From Actinobacteria bacterium UBA2272 (GTDB lineage: Bacteria > Actinomycetota > Coriobacteriia > Anaerosomatales > Anaerosomataceae), in the NCBI GenBank assembly GCA_002347725.1, contig DDXA01000004.1, positions 434,001-498,000 of the forward strand: a stretch of 64,000 nucleotides of DNA, in the 5' to 3' direction. This document shows positions 17,011-25,296 of the stretch, one piece after another (within the stretch, counting starts at the first letter, position 1; each line of letters starts with the position of its first letter). Both the position numbers and the translations under genes were made by a program. Under the pieces are notes generated by a model. It searched no databases. It worked only from the letters and a program-made list of their open reading frames with translations, and was not told the origin of the DNA.

Positions 17011-18017
17011 GCGGCCCCGCCACTTCTTCGGAGCGTCCGGCCCCCGAGCGTTGGGATCACGTACGGGCGTGGGTCACCCAGAACGTACTCACGATCGCCG
17101 TGGGGGCCGTGCTTCTTGTGCTTTTCGTCTTCTTCTCCATCATGGCGGACGCCTTCGTGTCCGTTCCCAACATCTTGAACATGCTGCGCCAGATCGCCCC
17201 GACGATGGTCGTTGCCGTGACCATGACGTACGTGATCACAACGTCCGGTATCGACCTGTCAGTCGGATCGATCGTGGCGCTTTCGGGTTCACTTCTGGCC
17301 ATCATGGTCTCTAACGGTTGGGACCCGACCCTGGCGCTTGGTCTCACGCTGCTGCTGGGCATCACGGTCGGCGCGGTGAACGGCTGGTTCTCTGCCTATC
17401 AGAACCTCCCGCCGTTCATCGTGACCCTGGCGACGCTGTCAGTCGTCCGCGGCACAGCACTCCTCGTCACCGGCGGCTACTCCACGCCGATCCCCGGACA
17501 GGCCTGGATCACCGTGCTGGGTCAGGGCAGGGTCGCCGGCGTGCCCGTTCCGGCGATCATCGCCGTCGTCGTACTGGCTGTGGGCTGGTTCGCGTTCAAC
17601 CAGACACCGTTCGGGCGCTATGTCGTCGGCCTTGGCTCCAATCGGGAGTCGCTGCGACGGACCGGCGTGAACACGCGGCTCGTAGGCCTTGTCGTGTTCA
17701 TCCTGTCAGGGCTGGCGGCCTCCATCGCGGGCGTGCTGGTCGCGACCCGCCTGGCCTCAGGCTCGTCAAACGCGGGTGTCGGGTTCGAACTCGAGGTCAT
17801 CACTGCCGTGGTCCTCGGCGGTACGAGCCTCATGGGCGGCAGAGGAAGCATCGTGGGGACCATGCTCGGTGCCCTCGTGCTGGGCGTGATCGCCAACGGC
17901 CTGGTTCTCATGCACATCTCGCCGTTCTACGTTCAGATAGTGCAGGGCAGCATCCTGCTCCTCGCCATCTTCCTCAACACCCGGGTCTTCTCGCGGTTCG
18001 GTCTTGTGAGGCAGTGA
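17007..18017 (+). CDS. RbsC-like ABC transporter permease
   Basis: Membrane subunit (336 aa) of the sugar-type importer. It has about eight to ten hydrophobic helices and the family segments TYVITTSGIDLSVGS, NLPPFIVTLATLS and AVVLGGTSLMGGRGS. ATG 17007 overlaps the ATPase stop by four bases. The frame is open further upstream, but only inside the ATPase gene. The stop overlaps the next ATG by one base. Confidence 0.92.
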   Translation: MSGPATSSERPAPERWDHVRAWVTQNVLTIAVGAVLLVLFVFFSIMADAFVSVPNILNMLRQIAPTMVVAVTMTYVITTSGIDLSVGSIVALSGSLLAIMVSNGWDPTLALGLTLLLGITVGAVNGWFSAYQNLPPFIVTLATLSVVRGTALLVTGGYSTPIPGQAWITVLGQGRVAGVPVPAIIAVVVLAVGWFAFNQTPFGRYVVGLGSNRESLRRTGVNTRLVGLVVFILSGLAASIAGVLVATRLASGSSNAGVGFELEVITAVVLGGTSLMGGRGSIVGTMLGALVLGVIANGLVLMHISPFYVQIVQGSILLLAIFLNTRVFSRFGLVRQ

Positions 18018-19063
18018 TGACGCAGGTACGCACCGTACTCGGCCCCGTGGACAGCGCCGACCTCGGTGTGACGCTCTTCCATGAGCACCTCATCCTGAAC
18101 GGCGAGACCGCCTTCCACGAGCCGCAGCCTTCAGATGCCGAGGGTGGTGAGATAGCCCGCGAACCTGTGGCGATGCGCTTCCTCGGCAGACTCCGCAACG
18201 ACCCCTACCTCTCGCTCGACAACACGAGGCTGGATAGCATCGCCGTCGCCGAGACCGAGCTTGGCCTCTTCGCGCATGCGGGAGGACGTACCGTCGTCGA
18301 CGTGACGCCCCCCGGATCTGGCCGAAGCCCCGATGCGCTGGCCGAGATCGCCCGCGCCACCGGCCTCAACATCATCATGGGGTGCGGTTTCTACCTCGAG
18401 CGCTCGCACCCTCCCGAGCTGGCCGGCATGAGACTCGACGATATCGCCGCGCTGATCGTGCACGATATCGAGGAGGGCATGGACGGCATCTTGGCAGGCG
18501 TCATCGGCGAGGTCGGTATCGGCCTGCACTTCACCGAAGGCGAGGAGCGCTCGCTCCGGGCGGCGGCCAGGGCGCAGCGCGAGACGCGCGTCCCGCTCTC
18601 GGTGCATCTGCCCGGCTGGCTGCGGCACGGTCACCGGGTCCTCGATGTGATCGAGGAGGAGGGCGGCGACCTCGGCGCCACAGTGCTGTGTCACATGAAC
18701 CCGAGCCACACCGACGCCGAGTATCAGCGGACGCTTGCCGACCGGGGTGCGTGGATCGAGTACGACATGCTCGGCATGGAGTTCCACTACCCCGGCGAGG
18801 GGCAGAGCCCGAGTGACGAGGAGAACGCCGTCGCGATAGCGCGGCTGATGGCCGACGGCTACGGCGACCGGCTGCTGCTCTCGCACGACGTCTTCATCAA
18901 GACACTGCTGAGGACGTACGGCGGCTTCGGGTACGCGCACGTGCTCACCGGGTTCGCGGACCGGCTCGAGCGTCACGGCGTGAGCCGGACGGCGCTCCTC
19001 GGACTTCTGACAGACAACCCGCGTGCGGTCTTCGAGGCCGCCGCTGAAAGGAGAGCGTCATGA
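18017..19063 (+). CDS. Phosphotriesterase-family metal hydrolase
   Basis: TIM-barrel amidohydrolase-superfamily enzyme (348 aa) with a likely binuclear metal site. Ligands visible: H22 and H24 in FHEHL, the bridging position as Glu in GEVGIG (the variant seen in Php-like homologues rather than carboxy-Lys), His in SVHLPG, His in CHMNPSH, and Asp in LLSHDVF. Members act on lactones or phosphoesters; the substrate here is unknown. ATG 18017 shares one base with the permease stop. Its place between the importer and nucleoside hydrolase suggests it opens or trims the imported compound. A much longer open frame runs upstream to 17318, but that part is a shadow of the permease. Confidence 0.85.
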   Translation: MTQVRTVLGPVDSADLGVTLFHEHLILNGETAFHEPQPSDAEGGEIAREPVAMRFLGRLRNDPYLSLDNTRLDSIAVAETELGLFAHAGGRTVVDVTPPGSGRSPDALAEIARATGLNIIMGCGFYLERSHPPELAGMRLDDIAALIVHDIEEGMDGILAGVIGEVGIGLHFTEGEERSLRAAARAQRETRVPLSVHLPGWLRHGHRVLDVIEEEGGDLGATVLCHMNPSHTDAEYQRTLADRGAWIEYDMLGMEFHYPGEGQSPSDEENAVAIARLMADGYGDRLLLSHDVFIKTLLRTYGGFGYAHVLTGFADRLERHGVSRTALLGLLTDNPRAVFEAAAERRAS

Positions 19064-19806
19064 CGCGCGTACTGGTCGCCGGCGAGTCGTGGGTGAGCGA
19101 GTCCACGCACTACAAGGGGTTCGACTCGTTTCAGTCGGTCGTCTTCGAGACCGGAGTGGGTCCGCTCAGAGACGCGCTGACCGGACAGGGCGTCGACGTC
19201 ACGCACATGCCCGCCCACGAGGTGCCCGAGCAGTTCCCCGCCTCGGTCGACGCCTTCGGCGCCTACGACGTGGTCATTCTGTCGGACATCGGCGCCGACA
19301 GCATCCTGCTCCATCCGGACACGTGGCTTCGGGGGAAGCGCACCGTCAACCGGCTCAAGGTGCTTGCCGAGTGGGTGCACGCGGGCGGCGGGCTCCTGAT
19401 GGCCGGAGGCTACATGAGCTTCCAGGGCTTCGAGGGCAAGGCGATGTACCGACGGACGCCGATAGACGAGATCCTGCCGTCGATCATCGACCCGTGGGAC
19501 GACCGCGTGGAGACCCCCGAGGGTGCCGAGCCATCGGTGGTGGACGCCGGACATCCCGTGCTCGATGGCATCGGTGGCCCGTGGCCGACACTCCTCGGCT
19601 ACAACCGCTTCGGCCTGAAAGACGACGCGCAGCTTCTCGCCCGGGTGGGTGAGGACCCGCTGCTCGCGGTGCGCATGGTCGGCGCCGGTCGCACCGCCGT
19701 CTGGGCGTCTGACATCGGTCCGCACTGGTGTCCCGACGAGTTCGTCGCATGGCCCGGCTACGGCCGACTGTTCGGGCAGCTCACGCGCTGGCTCGCAGGG
19801 TCGTGA
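19060..19806 (+). CDS. Class I glutamine-amidotransferase-like protein (DUF1355-like)
   Basis: Cytoplasmic protein (248 aa) that resembles the amidotransferase-like group with a flavodoxin-type fold (VLVAGESWVSES, AYDVVILSDIGADS, WVHAGGGLLMAGGYMSF, GRTAVWASDIGPHW). I do not see the nucleophile-elbow Cys of true class I amidotransferases; the turn reads AGGYMS, so glutaminase activity is doubtful. ATG 19060 overlaps the previous stop and has a strong ribosome site (aaaggagagcgtc). Homologues often sit beside sugar ABC importers, which fits here, but the reaction is unknown. Confidence 0.72.
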   Translation: MTRVLVAGESWVSESTHYKGFDSFQSVVFETGVGPLRDALTGQGVDVTHMPAHEVPEQFPASVDAFGAYDVVILSDIGADSILLHPDTWLRGKRTVNRLKVLAEWVHAGGGLLMAGGYMSFQGFEGKAMYRRTPIDEILPSIIDPWDDRVETPEGAEPSVVDAGHPVLDGIGGPWPTLLGYNRFGLKDDAQLLARVGEDPLLAVRMVGAGRTAVWASDIGPHWCPDEFVAWPGYGRLFGQLTRWLAGS

Positions 19807-19811
19807 GGGCG

Positions 19812-20744
19812 ATGCCGACACCGATCATCCTCGACTGCGACCCGGGGCACGACGACGCGCTTGCCATACTGCTCGCTGCCGCCCATCCGGCTGTGGACCT
19901 TCTCGCGATCACCACGTGCGGCGGCAACCAGACGGTCGAGAAGTGCACGCTCAACGCTCGCCGAATGTGCTCGGTGGCCGGGATCACCGGCGTGCCGATC
20001 GCGACGGGCGCGGCCGGTCCGCTGCTCGGCTCGCTTCACATAGGCGAGTACGTGCACGGGGTCTCCGGGCTTGACGGCCCGGCGTTTGCCGATCCCACGG
20101 TGCCCGAGGCCGACGAGTGCGCCCACGACCTCATCGTGCGTCTGCTGACCGAACACCCCGAGCCGATCACGCTCGTGCCGACCGGACCGCTCACCAACAT
20201 CGCGCTCGTACTCAAGACGCACCCGGAACTCGGGCCGCAGATCCGCGAGATCGTGCTGATGGGTGGCTCGACCGAGCGCGGGAACGACACGCCCTATGCC
20301 GAGTTCAACATCAAGGTCGATCCCGAGGCCGCCGACATCGTGTTCCGCTCCGGGATACCCGTGACGATGTGCGGTCTGAACATCACGCACCAGGCGCTCG
20401 CGACGCCGGCGGTGCTCGATCGGATCCGCAAGCTTGGCACGCCCATGGGGGACCTCTGCGTCGAACTGCTGACCTTCTTCTCGGCAAGCTACCTTAAGAC
20501 GTGGGGCTTCACCTCACCTCCGCTGCACGATCCGGTTGCGGTGGCGCGCGTGATCGATCCCACGCTGGTGGCGTGCATTCCGGCACCCGCAGCGATCGAG
20601 ACGACAGGGCGCTACACGAGCGGGGCCACCTGTGTGGACCTGCACCACCTCACCGGCGAGCCCGACAACGCGCTCGTTGCGATGACGCTGGATACCGACC
20701 GGTTCTGGGACCTGATGATCGGAGCGATTGCCAGCTATGAGTGA
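19812..20744 (+). CDS. Inosine/uridine-preferring nucleoside hydrolase
   Basis: Hydrolyses the N-glycosidic bond of ribonucleosides to base plus ribose. The Ca2+/ribose-binding N-terminal motif DCDPGHDDALAIL is complete, and VPTGPLTNIALVLK, IVLMGGS, AEFNIKVDPEAADIVF and the late HDPVAV segment also match the family. The length (310 aa) is typical. ATG 19812 is used; GTG 19803, overlapping the previous stop, is equally possible, since neither has a perfect ribosome site. Ribose released here would be phosphorylated by the overlapping ribokinase. Confidence 0.92.
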   Translation: MPTPIILDCDPGHDDALAILLAAAHPAVDLLAITTCGGNQTVEKCTLNARRMCSVAGITGVPIATGAAGPLLGSLHIGEYVHGVSGLDGPAFADPTVPEADECAHDLIVRLLTEHPEPITLVPTGPLTNIALVLKTHPELGPQIREIVLMGGSTERGNDTPYAEFNIKVDPEAADIVFRSGIPVTMCGLNITHQALATPAVLDRIRKLGTPMGDLCVELLTFFSASYLKTWGFTSPPLHDPVAVARVIDPTLVACIPAPAAIETTGRYTSGATCVDLHHLTGEPDNALVAMTLDTDRFWDLMIGAIASYE

Positions 20745-21639
20745 GGTCGTGGTCGTCGGCAGTATCAACGTGGACCGAGCCGTCGAGGTTCCGAGCGCCC
20801 TTGAGCGCGGTGCCACGCTGCTTGGAGCGGATGTGCACCGGGGGCCCGGAGGCAAGGGTGCCAACCAGGCGGTGGCGCTCGCGAGACTCGGCCGCGACGT
20901 CGGCATGCTCGGGGCCGTCGGCGCCGATGCCGACGGGGACTGGATGCTCGGGATCCTGGCCGACGAGGGCGTGGACACCGGCGGCATCACGCGATCGGAG
21001 GCGCCGACCGGTCAGGCCTTCGTGTTCGTCGAACCCGGGGGCGAGAGCACCATCGTGGTGGCCCCCGGAGCCAACGGAACGCTCTCGGCTGCCGGACTCG
21101 ACGGGCTGGCAGACCGTATCGCCGCGGCCCGATGCGTGCTCGCGCAGCAAGAGGTCCCGGCGGACGTGGTGGCGCGTGCGAGCGAGCTGTGCCGCGGCAT
21201 GTTCGTGCTCAACCCCGCACCCGCCCGGCCGATCTCTCCGGAGGTACTCCAACGCGTGGACGTGCTCGTGCCGAACCGCCACGAACTCGCAGCCCTGGCA
21301 GGAGTCCCGGGAACCGACGACATCGCCGCCCTGACCGAGATGGCACGATCGCTCGAGGGTCCCCGCATCGTGGTGGTGACCCTCGGCGCTCACGGTGCGC
21401 TGGTCGTGGATGAAGGCCGCACCACGCATGTCCCGGCGATCCCCGTCGATGCGATCGACGCTACTGCCGCGGGTGACACGTTCTGCGCCGCGTTGACCGA
21501 CGGACTCCTGAACGGTGCATCGGCTGTCGACGCGACGCGCTGGGCGGTGCGTGTGGCCGCCCTGACGGTGCAGCGACGCGGTGCCATGGACTCGATACCG
21601 CGCCGCGCTGAGGTGGATCGGACTACGGACCGGGCCTGA
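20737..21639 (+). CDS. rbsK: Ribokinase (PfkB family)
   Basis: Phosphorylates ribose to ribose-5-phosphate. The 300-aa protein has both PfkB signatures: GGKGANQAVALARLG near the N-terminus and DATAAGDTF with the catalytic Asp near the C-terminus; NIDR-type start VVVGSINVDRAV is typical of ribokinase. ATG 20737 overlaps the nucleoside hydrolase stop by eight bases, so the two enzymes are translationally coupled. Together they send nucleoside ribose into the pentose phosphate pool. Other PfkB sugars cannot be ruled out. Confidence 0.88.
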   Translation: MSEVVVVGSINVDRAVEVPSALERGATLLGADVHRGPGGKGANQAVALARLGRDVGMLGAVGADADGDWMLGILADEGVDTGGITRSEAPTGQAFVFVEPGGESTIVVAPGANGTLSAAGLDGLADRIAAARCVLAQQEVPADVVARASELCRGMFVLNPAPARPISPEVLQRVDVLVPNRHELAALAGVPGTDDIAALTEMARSLEGPRIVVVTLGAHGALVVDEGRTTHVPAIPVDAIDATAAGDTFCAALTDGLLNGASAVDATRWAVRVAALTVQRRGAMDSIPRRAEVDRTTDRA

Positions 21640-21665
21640 GAGCGCCCGGCGACAAGGGAACGCCC

Positions 21666-22004
21666 ATGAGACGCTTCACCGCGCTCGTCGCAATCATCGC
21701 GCTCGTCCTAGTCGCCCTTGCGACCGGCGGGTGCAGCGAACGGCTCGAGACTGGCACGATCTACGAGTACGTAGACGCCGACACGAACAGCGGGGAGACC
21801 CCGAGCATCGGCGTGCAGCTCGACGACGGAAGGAACATCACCGCATCCATCACGGTCGCCGAGGCAGAGGCGAACGGTATCGATGCGGAGTCGGCAGGGA
21901 GCGAGACCCAGCGCGCCGAGGTCAGGATGAGCCTGCACCTGGTCTGGCTGGATGTGACCAGTTCGTTCGAGTTCGTTCGGCTGCTCGAACCGGCCGGGGA
22001 ATGA
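21666..22004 (+). CDS. Small lipoprotein of unknown function
   Basis: A 112-aa protein with a signal peptide and lipobox (TGGC, Cys about 23), then a small acidic beta-rich domain (GTIYEYVDADTNSGETPSIGVQL). I recognise no family. It starts 27 bases after the ribokinase stop and may be read through from that operon. ATG 21666 has only a weak aaggg upstream. Confidence 0.65.
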   Translation: MRRFTALVAIIALVLVALATGGCSERLETGTIYEYVDADTNSGETPSIGVQLDDGRNITASITVAEAEANGIDAESAGSETQRAEVRMSLHLVWLDVTSSFEFVRLLEPAGE

Positions 22005-22080
22005 GGCCGTGCCGGGTTCCGACCTGGACGGTGAGCCTCACCCGTGCAATCGTCGTGACGACGTGTGAAAGGAGAGCGTC

Positions 22081-22362
22081 ATGATCAAGGCGCACATGGA
22101 CCTGACCAAGGGCGACAAACTGCTCGCGACGCTTACCTGGCACAAGATCGAAGACGGGAAGATGCTCGACATCGGCTACGACTTCTCGGCCGAGATCGAT
22201 GAAGAGATGAAGAAGCGCATCATCGATGTGTGTGAGATGCCTCTCAACATCACCCAGAACGGTGTCAGCACGGGACGCGCGTACCCCGGCAGCAGCAAGC
22301 ACTTCGAGGCGCTGCCCAAGCACCTCGAGCGACTCGGCGTGCGGGTCCGCTGCTACTACTGA
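22081..22362 (+). CDS. Hypothetical protein, 93 aa
   Basis: Small soluble protein with no signal peptide, helix or recognised domain. It reads as alpha/beta with a charged middle (DFSAEIDEEMKKRIIDVC) and a C-terminal KHFEALPKHLERLGVRVRCYY. It is well supported as a gene: the ribosome site (gaaaggagagcgtc) is excellent, and the codon pattern is strongly coding. The 19-base stretch around the start is identical to that of the amidotransferase-like gene at 19060. Function unknown. Confidence 0.65.
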   Translation: MIKAHMDLTKGDKLLATLTWHKIEDGKMLDIGYDFSAEIDEEMKKRIIDVCEMPLNITQNGVSTGRAYPGSSKHFEALPKHLERLGVRVRCYY

Positions 22363-22375
22363 TCACCGCGTGATC
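22361..22375. terminator. Short hairpin between convergent genes
   Basis: gatcac-cgc-gtgatc is a 6-bp perfect dyad starting at the stop of the 93-aa gene and lying between it and the end of the convergent lipoprotein gene. It could serve both strands but has no T-run. Confidence 0.3.
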
Positions 22376-22407
22376 CGGCCTGCGGGAAGGTTCCGACAGA
22401 GCCCCTC

Positions 22408-23505
22408 CTACTTGGTCGTGCGCAGGATCTTGCCGGGGAAGATGCCCACGTTGGGGACCTCCACCTGGACATCCTCGAAAGTCGTCACCTTGATGTAAAA
22501 GCGCATCGGCTCGGAGCCCGAGACCGGACCCGAGTGGTACTCACCGCTGACGTCCGGAGCCGACGCGTAGATGTTGAGGCTGCCGAAGCCTTCGCCGTCG
22601 AGCAGGCCGCTGCCGCAGACCGTCCCCTCACCGTCGCCCTCGCCGGTTAGAAGGTTGGCGAGTTGGGTGTCGACGATGACGAACTGAACGTCCTGGTCAC
22701 GTATGCCACCGGACACGTCCCCGAGGCTCTGCACGATGCCGAGGTCCTCCGTGTACTTCCCGGTCATCGAGAGCAGGCACGTGCCCTTGTACATACCGCC
22801 GATCCCGACACCGCCGCCCGACGCGAACAGGTCGAGGTCGTAGGTGAATTTCCAGCCTTGCACGTCCTGGGTCTCGGTGCCGATCGCCTTGATCGTCCAG
22901 TCGACCTGCTGACCTTTCGCCTTCGCGCGGTCCTGGAACGCCTGGTCGCGCGCCGCCTGATCCTCTTCGGCGGTGGTGTATGCCGAGAAGCCGTCCACGT
23001 ATGCGGTCAGGAAGGTGCGCTCGCCGTAGTCCAGGCGCTCGGTCGGGACGACCTCAGCCACGGTGCCATCGTCCGCAAGCCTCACGATGGTCGCATCCGG
23101 CGACGCGGTGCCCGGAAGCGAGAAGCCGACCGCGCACCAGCCGGTGGGGTCGGCGCCTTCCGTCTCGACGTACACACCGGGACAGAGTGGCTTCTCGACG
23201 CCTGACGGCGCCTCTGCAAGCGGCGTCACCTTCCACGTCGAGCCGGCGGCCGCCGCGCCCGCAGGCACGGAGACTGCCGCGTACGCGTCACCCGTACTCA
23301 GGCCGACACCCCCGCCCTCGGCGGTTATGGCGAGGTCCTTGGAGCCTGCGGCCCCGGCAAACGCCCCGGGGAGCGTACTCGCCACGGTGCCGCCGGACTC
23401 AGGAGCGCCGCCATCGGCACTGCCCCCTGGATCGCCGCCGCAACCGGCCGAGAACGCCGTCAGCGCACACACGAGAAGTACCGCCGCACCACGATGAACG
23501 CGCAT
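22408..23505 (-). CDS. Secreted lipoprotein of unknown function, 365 aa
   Basis: Signal peptide with lipobox (SAGC, Cys about 22), a Gly/Ser/Pro-rich linker, then a beta-rich region (about 55-175) that resembles ZU5-like or other beta-sandwich modules (GDAYAAVSVPAGAAAAGSTW), and a C-terminal half (about 200-365) with a Gly-rich beta pattern. Four Cys outside the lipobox (LCPG, GWCAV, GTCLLS, VCGSG) could form disulfides. ATG 23505 has a gaggggg site. I cannot name a function. Confidence 0.7.
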   Translation of the reverse strand: MRVHRGAAVLLVCALTAFSAGCGGDPGGSADGGAPESGGTVASTLPGAFAGAAGSKDLAITAEGGGVGLSTGDAYAAVSVPAGAAAAGSTWKVTPLAEAPSGVEKPLCPGVYVETEGADPTGWCAVGFSLPGTASPDATIVRLADDGTVAEVVPTERLDYGERTFLTAYVDGFSAYTTAEEDQAARDQAFQDRAKAKGQQVDWTIKAIGTETQDVQGWKFTYDLDLFASGGGVGIGGMYKGTCLLSMTGKYTEDLGIVQSLGDVSGGIRDQDVQFVIVDTQLANLLTGEGDGEGTVCGSGLLDGEGFGSLNIYASAPDVSGEYHSGPVSGSEPMRFYIKVTTFEDVQVEVPNVGIFPGKILRTTK

Positions 23506-23564
23506 GCCGCCCCCTCGATCGCCGGTGTTCCCACATGATGGTACGCCTTCGGGCGGGCAACGAG

Positions 23565-23597
23565 ACAGGCCCGAGCGCTGCGCACTCTCGGACCTGT
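23565..23597 (-). terminator. Terminator of the small lipoprotein gene at 23628
   Basis: An 11-bp stem (23565-23575 with 23587-23597) that pairs better as minus-strand RNA, where the one mismatch becomes a G-U pair. It lies 31 bases after the stop of the minus-strand lipoprotein. Nearly the same stem occurs at 29304-29334 after the initiator tRNA. T-rich bases follow it on the plus strand (cgttttggttt), so it may also work in the other direction. Confidence 0.55.
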
Positions 23598-23627
23598 CGT
23601 TTTGGTTTCTCCTGTAGAGCCCGCGCG

Positions 23628-23945
23628 CTAGTTCTTGTAGGTGTAAACCTTGCCGTCGTACTTGACCGCGCTGATCTCTTCACCGTTGTCGAGCTTGACG
23701 GTCGCGTGCACCAACGAGCCCTCCGAGACGTTCGTGATGCCGTGACTCTGCAGAATCATCTTGTCCATCATGATCTGCGCCTCGTGTGGGTTCATGGTGA
23801 CCGCGATCTCACTGGTCTTGAGCCCCTGCTCCTCGAGACCGGACTTGAAGGTCTCTTCCACACTCATCCCGCTGCAACCGGCACCCATGATCACGATGGC
23901 GCTGATGACGATGAGCGTGATGAGTCTCCGTGCGATGCGATCCAC
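23628..23945 (-). CDS. Small lipoprotein of unknown function, 105 aa
   Basis: Signal peptide (LITLIVISAIVIMGAGC) with the lipobox Cys near residue 24, then about 80 residues of unknown fold (SVEETFKSGLEEQGLK, ending in EEISAVKYDGKVYTYKN). The open frame runs much further upstream, but GTG 23945 has gggaggtg before it and places the signal peptide at the N-terminus. It is followed by a good hairpin, so it is probably a single-gene unit. The C-terminal part may be a small beta domain. Confidence 0.7.
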   Translation of the reverse strand: MDRIARRLITLIVISAIVIMGAGCSGMSVEETFKSGLEEQGLKTSEIAVTMNPHEAQIMMDKMILQSHGITNVSEGSLVHATVKLDNGEEISAVKYDGKVYTYKN

Positions 23946-24153
23946 CCTGCACCTCCCCCTGCTCGCGGCCACCCGGCCGATCGGCCCGTACGGGCCCCTT
24001 CCCGTGAACCAACCGTACCATGACTCCCCGACACCGGGGCAACTACGAGAGCTCACGCGAGAGTCTCGGCCATCGAGTGCTCGGAGCGGTAGAATCAGGC
24101 AGGCCCATCCGCAGATGCCATCCGCGTCCCGTTCGCGTGTGATTGGAGACCCC

Positions 24154-25296
24154 GTGTCCGCGTACGTCGTTGGCGCGAGCAAGACCCGCTTCGGACCCTC
24201 GTCCTACAGTCTGCCGCAACTCGCGCAGCAGGCGATGGTGGACGCGCTCATCGACGCAGCGCTCAGGCCGACGGAACTCAAGGCCTTCATCGTCGCGAAC
24301 TTCCTCGGCGGACCCAACGAGAGCCAGTTGCACCTGAACGCGGTCATCGCCGGCCTGATGCCAGGCGTACGGCTTCCGGGCTGGCGCGTCGAAGCCGCGT
24401 GCGCATCCGGAGGAGTGGCCGTTCACCAGGCGGTGAGACTCCTCGGCACATACGACCCCATCCTCGTAATCGGCATAGAGCGGCTCTCGGGCCTGCCGGG
24501 GACCGAACTCACGAGGAACATCGGCATGGCGGGCGATGTCATCCTCGACCAGTCCCAGGGACTGAACTTCCCCGCAACGTACGCACTCGTCGCCCAGCGG
24601 CACATGCAGCGGTACGGTACCCGGATACGGGACTTCGAGCTGATCAGCTTGAAGAGCCACGACAACTCGACGAAGAACCCCAAGGCACACTTCCACCACA
24701 AGAAGGTGACCCAGGCGGACATCGATGCCGGGGCCACGGTCGCCTCACCTCTGCGCCTGTTCGACTGCTGTCCTGTCTCGGACGGCGCCGCGGCCGTCAT
24801 CATCTCATCGCGCCCCGTCGACTCCCGCAGTGTTCCGATCGTCGGCAGCGCCGTGTGCTCGGACGTCATCTCACTGGCACAGAGAGATGACTGCACGACA
24901 TTCCCCGCAGCGCGTGAAGCGGCGTCGAGCGCGTACGCCGAAGCCGGCATCGGTGCCTCGGATATCGACCTGGCGGAGGTGCACGACTGCTTCACCATCG
25001 CCGAGATCGTCGCGATGGAGGATCTCGGGCTTGCGCGGCCCGGGGCGGCGGTTGAGCTGGTCCGCGCGGGCGAGACTGGTATCGGCGGCTCGATTCCGGT
25101 CAATCCCAGCGGAGGACTCAAGGCGGGCGGACACGCGATCGGGGCAACGGGTGTGGCGCAGATCTACGAGGCTGTGACCCAGCTTCGGCACGAGGCGGGA
25201 GAGCGGCAGGTGGCCCGGGCCGAGCACGCCGTCACGCATAACGTGGGCGGTGTCGGCGGGACCTGCGCCGTTCACGTGTTGAGGAGGCCCTCATGA
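24154..25296 (+). CDS. SCP-x/archaeal-type thiolase (acetyl-CoA C-acyltransferase)
   Basis: Condenses or cleaves acyl-CoAs (380 aa). Of the thiolase residues I see the nucleophile Cys in EAACASGG, the His in VHDCFTIAE, and the GGHAIGATG His near the C-terminus; the usual second acid/base Cys is absent, as is normal for SCP-x-like enzymes (which keep HDCF and NVGG near the end). GTG 24154 follows ttggagac; the upstream open frame is not coding. The last codons overlap the start of a DUF35-dehydrogenase fusion (ATGA). In archaea such thiolases work with a DUF35 partner, which this locus supplies fused to the next pathway enzyme. Confidence 0.87.
   Translation: MSAYVVGASKTRFGPSSYSLPQLAQQAMVDALIDAALRPTELKAFIVANFLGGPNESQLHLNAVIAGLMPGVRLPGWRVEAACASGGVAVHQAVRLLGTYDPILVIGIERLSGLPGTELTRNIGMAGDVILDQSQGLNFPATYALVAQRHMQRYGTRIRDFELISLKSHDNSTKNPKAHFHHKKVTQADIDAGATVASPLRLFDCCPVSDGAAAVIISSRPVDSRSVPIVGSAVCSDVISLAQRDDCTTFPAAREAASSAYAEAGIGASDIDLAEVHDCFTIAEIVAMEDLGLARPGAAVELVRAGETGIGGSIPVNPSGGLKAGGHAIGATGVAQIYEAVTQLRHEAGERQVARAEHAVTHNVGGVGGTCAVHVLRRPS

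Noticed and set aside
17318..18016. Long open frame fused in front of the phosphotriesterase-family gene
   Set aside because: It is the permease gene read in another frame; its translation is Arg/Pro-rich with no domain, and the enzyme has a natural ATG at 18017.
23761..24153. N-terminal extension of the thiolase
   Set aside because: It overlaps a lipoprotein gene on the other strand and adds no thiolase sequence; GTG 24154 has a good ribosome site.
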